Positions 63,113 through 64,000 of a DNA stretch of 64,000 nt are shown in pieces (position 1 is the first letter of the stretch; each line of letters opens with the position of its first letter). The DNA is from a bacterium 1XD42-76. GTDB taxonomy: Bacteria > Bacillota > Clostridia > Lachnospirales > Lachnospiraceae. The stretch spans positions 62,001 through 126,000 of the forward strand of contig QZDW01000003.1 of NCBI GenBank assembly GCA_009917545.1, in the 5' to 3' direction. A program made the position numbers and the translations under genes. Under the pieces are notes generated by a model. That model had not been told where the DNA came from. It was given only the letters and a program-made list of their open reading frames with translations, and ran no database searches.

Positions 63113-63595
63113 ATGCAGGCAAAAGGGAGAGTTTTTAAATATGGGGACAATATCGACACAGATGTAATCATTCCGGCCCGCTATCTGAACGCGACGGAAG
63201 GGACGGAGTTAGCAAAGCACTGCATGGAGGATATCGACAAGGAATTTATCCATAAGGTAAAAAAAGGAGATATCATCGTCGGTCAGAAGAACTTCGGCTG
63301 CGGTTCGTCGAGAGAGCATGCGCCGTTAGCAATCAAATGTGCGGGTGTAAGCTGTGTGATCGCAGAGACATTTGCCAGAATCTTTTACCGCAACGCCATT
63401 AATATCGGCATGCCGATCATCGAGTGCCCGGAGGCTGCCAGGTCGATTGAGGACGGAGATGAGGTGGAGATCGACTTTGACAGCGGCATGATTCATAATG
63501 TGACGAAAAACGAGTCCTACAAAGGGCAGGCATTTCCGCCGTTTATGCAAAAAATTATCTCTGCGGGCGGACTCATTCATTATATCAACGGTTAG
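63113..63595 (+). CDS. leuD: 3-isopropylmalate dehydratase, small subunit
   Basis: The swivelling subunit of the isomerase, 160 residues from ATG 63113, which follows ACAGGAGGGATTTG. The longer frame from 63080 overlaps leuC and lacks support. It has [16 protein letters not shown] at the start, the [18 protein letters not shown] substrate loop and [13 protein letters not shown]. The size is that of the short type matching LeuC here. A terminator follows. Confidence 0.94.
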   Translation: MQAKGRVFKYGDNIDTDVIIPARYLNATEGTELAKHCMEDIDKEFIHKVKKGDIIVGQKNFGCGSSREHAPLAIKCAGVSCVIAETFARIFYRNAINIGMPIIECPEAARSIEDGDEVEIDFDSGMIHNVTKNESYKGQAFPPFMQKIISAGGLIHYING

Positions 63596-63622
63596 GAAAT
63601 GTCAGGAACACAGGTCATACGA

Positions 63623-63670
63623 GGTTGCCACGGCATCCGGCTTTACGCTGGTGCTGCGGCAGCCTTTTTT
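63623..63670 (+). terminator. Terminator of leuCD
   Basis: GGTTGCC (63623-63629) pairs with GGCAGCC (63658-63664), with GC-rich pairing inside, then a T run (63665-63670). Confidence 0.8.
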
Positions 63671-63702
63671 GTATCATATGTTATCTGCTCATGGTGGTGA
63701 GC

Positions 63703-63733
63703 TGACCTGTGGGCGCATGGAGGTTTGTGAGTT
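63703..63733 (-). repeat. Module of hairpin repeat family 1, inverted
   Basis: Reverse complement reads AAACCTCCATGCGCCCACAGGT, matching AAACCTTCATGCGCCCACGGGT of the 6.6 kb array. The other modules are missing. Confidence 0.55.
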
Positions 63734-63738
63734 TTTAG

Positions 63739-63766
63739 TTGTCAAATGCAGGAAACTGTTTATAAT
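63739..63766 (+). promoter_or_regulatory. Promoter of recQ
   Basis: TTGTCA (63739-63744), 16 bases, TATAAT (63761-63766), 25 bases before the recQ start. Confidence 0.65.
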
Positions 63767-63791
63767 GGACAGTAGATAAAGGTGCGAACAG

Positions 63792-64000
63792 TTGGAAAGA
63801 AATCAGGAAAGGGCAGAAGAACACTTGGATAAATACGAGATTTTAAAGAAATATTTTGGATATGATACGTTTCGGAATTCCCAGGAAACCCTGATCGACC
63901 ATATTTTAGCCGGTAAGGATACGCTGGGTATCATGCCGACCGGCGCAGGCAAGTCCTTATGTTATCAGATACCGGCATTATTGATGGATGGGATTACCCT
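63792..64000 (+). CDS. recQ: ATP-dependent DNA helicase RecQ, 5' part (runs off the window)
   Basis: The first 69 codons of a RecQ-type 3'-5' helicase used in recombination repair. Seen are [50 protein letters not shown], which holds the Q-motif-like start and Walker A (TGAGKS). No ATG is available; TTG at 63792 has AAAGGTG 7 bases before it, and a second TTG at 63825 is the alternative. The rest lies beyond the window, so the RQC and HRDC domains cannot be judged. Confidence 0.9.
   Translation, partial: MERNQERAEEHLDKYEILKKYFGYDTFRNSQETLIDHILAGKDTLGIMPTGAGKSLCYQIPALLMDGIT

Overview
The window is chromosomal DNA from an anaerobic, spore-forming, Gram-positive bacterium, most likely a gut clostridium of the Lachnospiraceae (Clostridium/Enterocloster type). 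The grounds are an AddA-type nuclease, an mcsA-mcsB-clpC operon, a cmk-ispH-S1 operon, a divergent alpha/beta-type spore protein, strong AGGAGG-type ribosome binding sites, choline/glucan-binding-like wall repeats, 4Fe-4S aldo/keto reductase and TRAP genes, and a moderate GC content. Most of it is housekeeping and metabolic DNA; no plasmid, intact prophage or complete transposase is visible.

Layout. 1-5.7 kb: 3' part of addA, a divergent ThyX-like gene and an S9 peptidase. 5.8-8.8 kb: yebC, a duplicated hairpin repeat, then a lysine riboswitch with terminator controlling an NhaC-family transporter, so that gene is probably a lysine transporter. 8.8-14.5 kb: remnant of a 4Fe-4S protein, a lipoprotein, an ABC exporter, a siroheme sulfite/nitrite reductase and a YihY membrane protein. 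14.7-18.1 kb: ssb, dapA and dapB (lysine/diaminopimelate), then a small lipoprotein whose ribosome binding site is locked in a hairpin. 18.2-23.6 kb: purine genes purC, purF, purB, purA behind a strong promoter and a structured leader; guaB lies separately at 53.8 kb. 23.6-31.6 kb: small membrane protein, wall-binding protein, then a GntR regulator heading mcsA-mcsB-clpC where CtsR would be expected, a conserved small protein and radA. 31.7-34.7 kb: TRAP transporter dctPQM.

34.7-36.5 kb: three tRNA genes (Val-CAC, Ala-CGC, Val-GAC). An AT-rich stretch between the second and third holds a doubly frameshifted gene and a partial copy of the tRNA-Ala 3' end, which looks like the scar of an integrated element. 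37-46 kb: aldo/keto reductase, polyphosphate:AMP phosphotransferase, flavoprotein, cmk-ispH-S1, a lipoprotein-type class D beta-lactamase homologue and a second wall-binding protein. 46-49.8 kb: GNAT gene, then an envelope operon padR-HAAS/DUF1700-DUF4097-pspC behind a consensus promoter with duplicated operators. 50-53.6 kb: spore protein and a small cobalamin cluster (cbiG, cobU, a short cobU-like gene, cobD). 53.8-63.6 kb: guaB, transglutaminase-like protein, AEC transporter, ABC-class ATPase, nudC, and a LysR regulator divergent from leuCD; recQ starts at the right edge.

Two families of non-coding repeats stand out. One is a set of hairpin modules at 6.6, 36.7, 45.0, 46.8 and 63.7 kb whose stems show compensatory changes. 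The other is a pair of about 105-bp long inverted repeats at 55.4 and 57.8 kb whose ends resemble IS6-family termini. No clearly new multi-gene system is visible; the most unusual items are the hairpin family, the McsB active-site changes combined with the CtsR-to-GntR replacement, and the tRNA-flanked scar.
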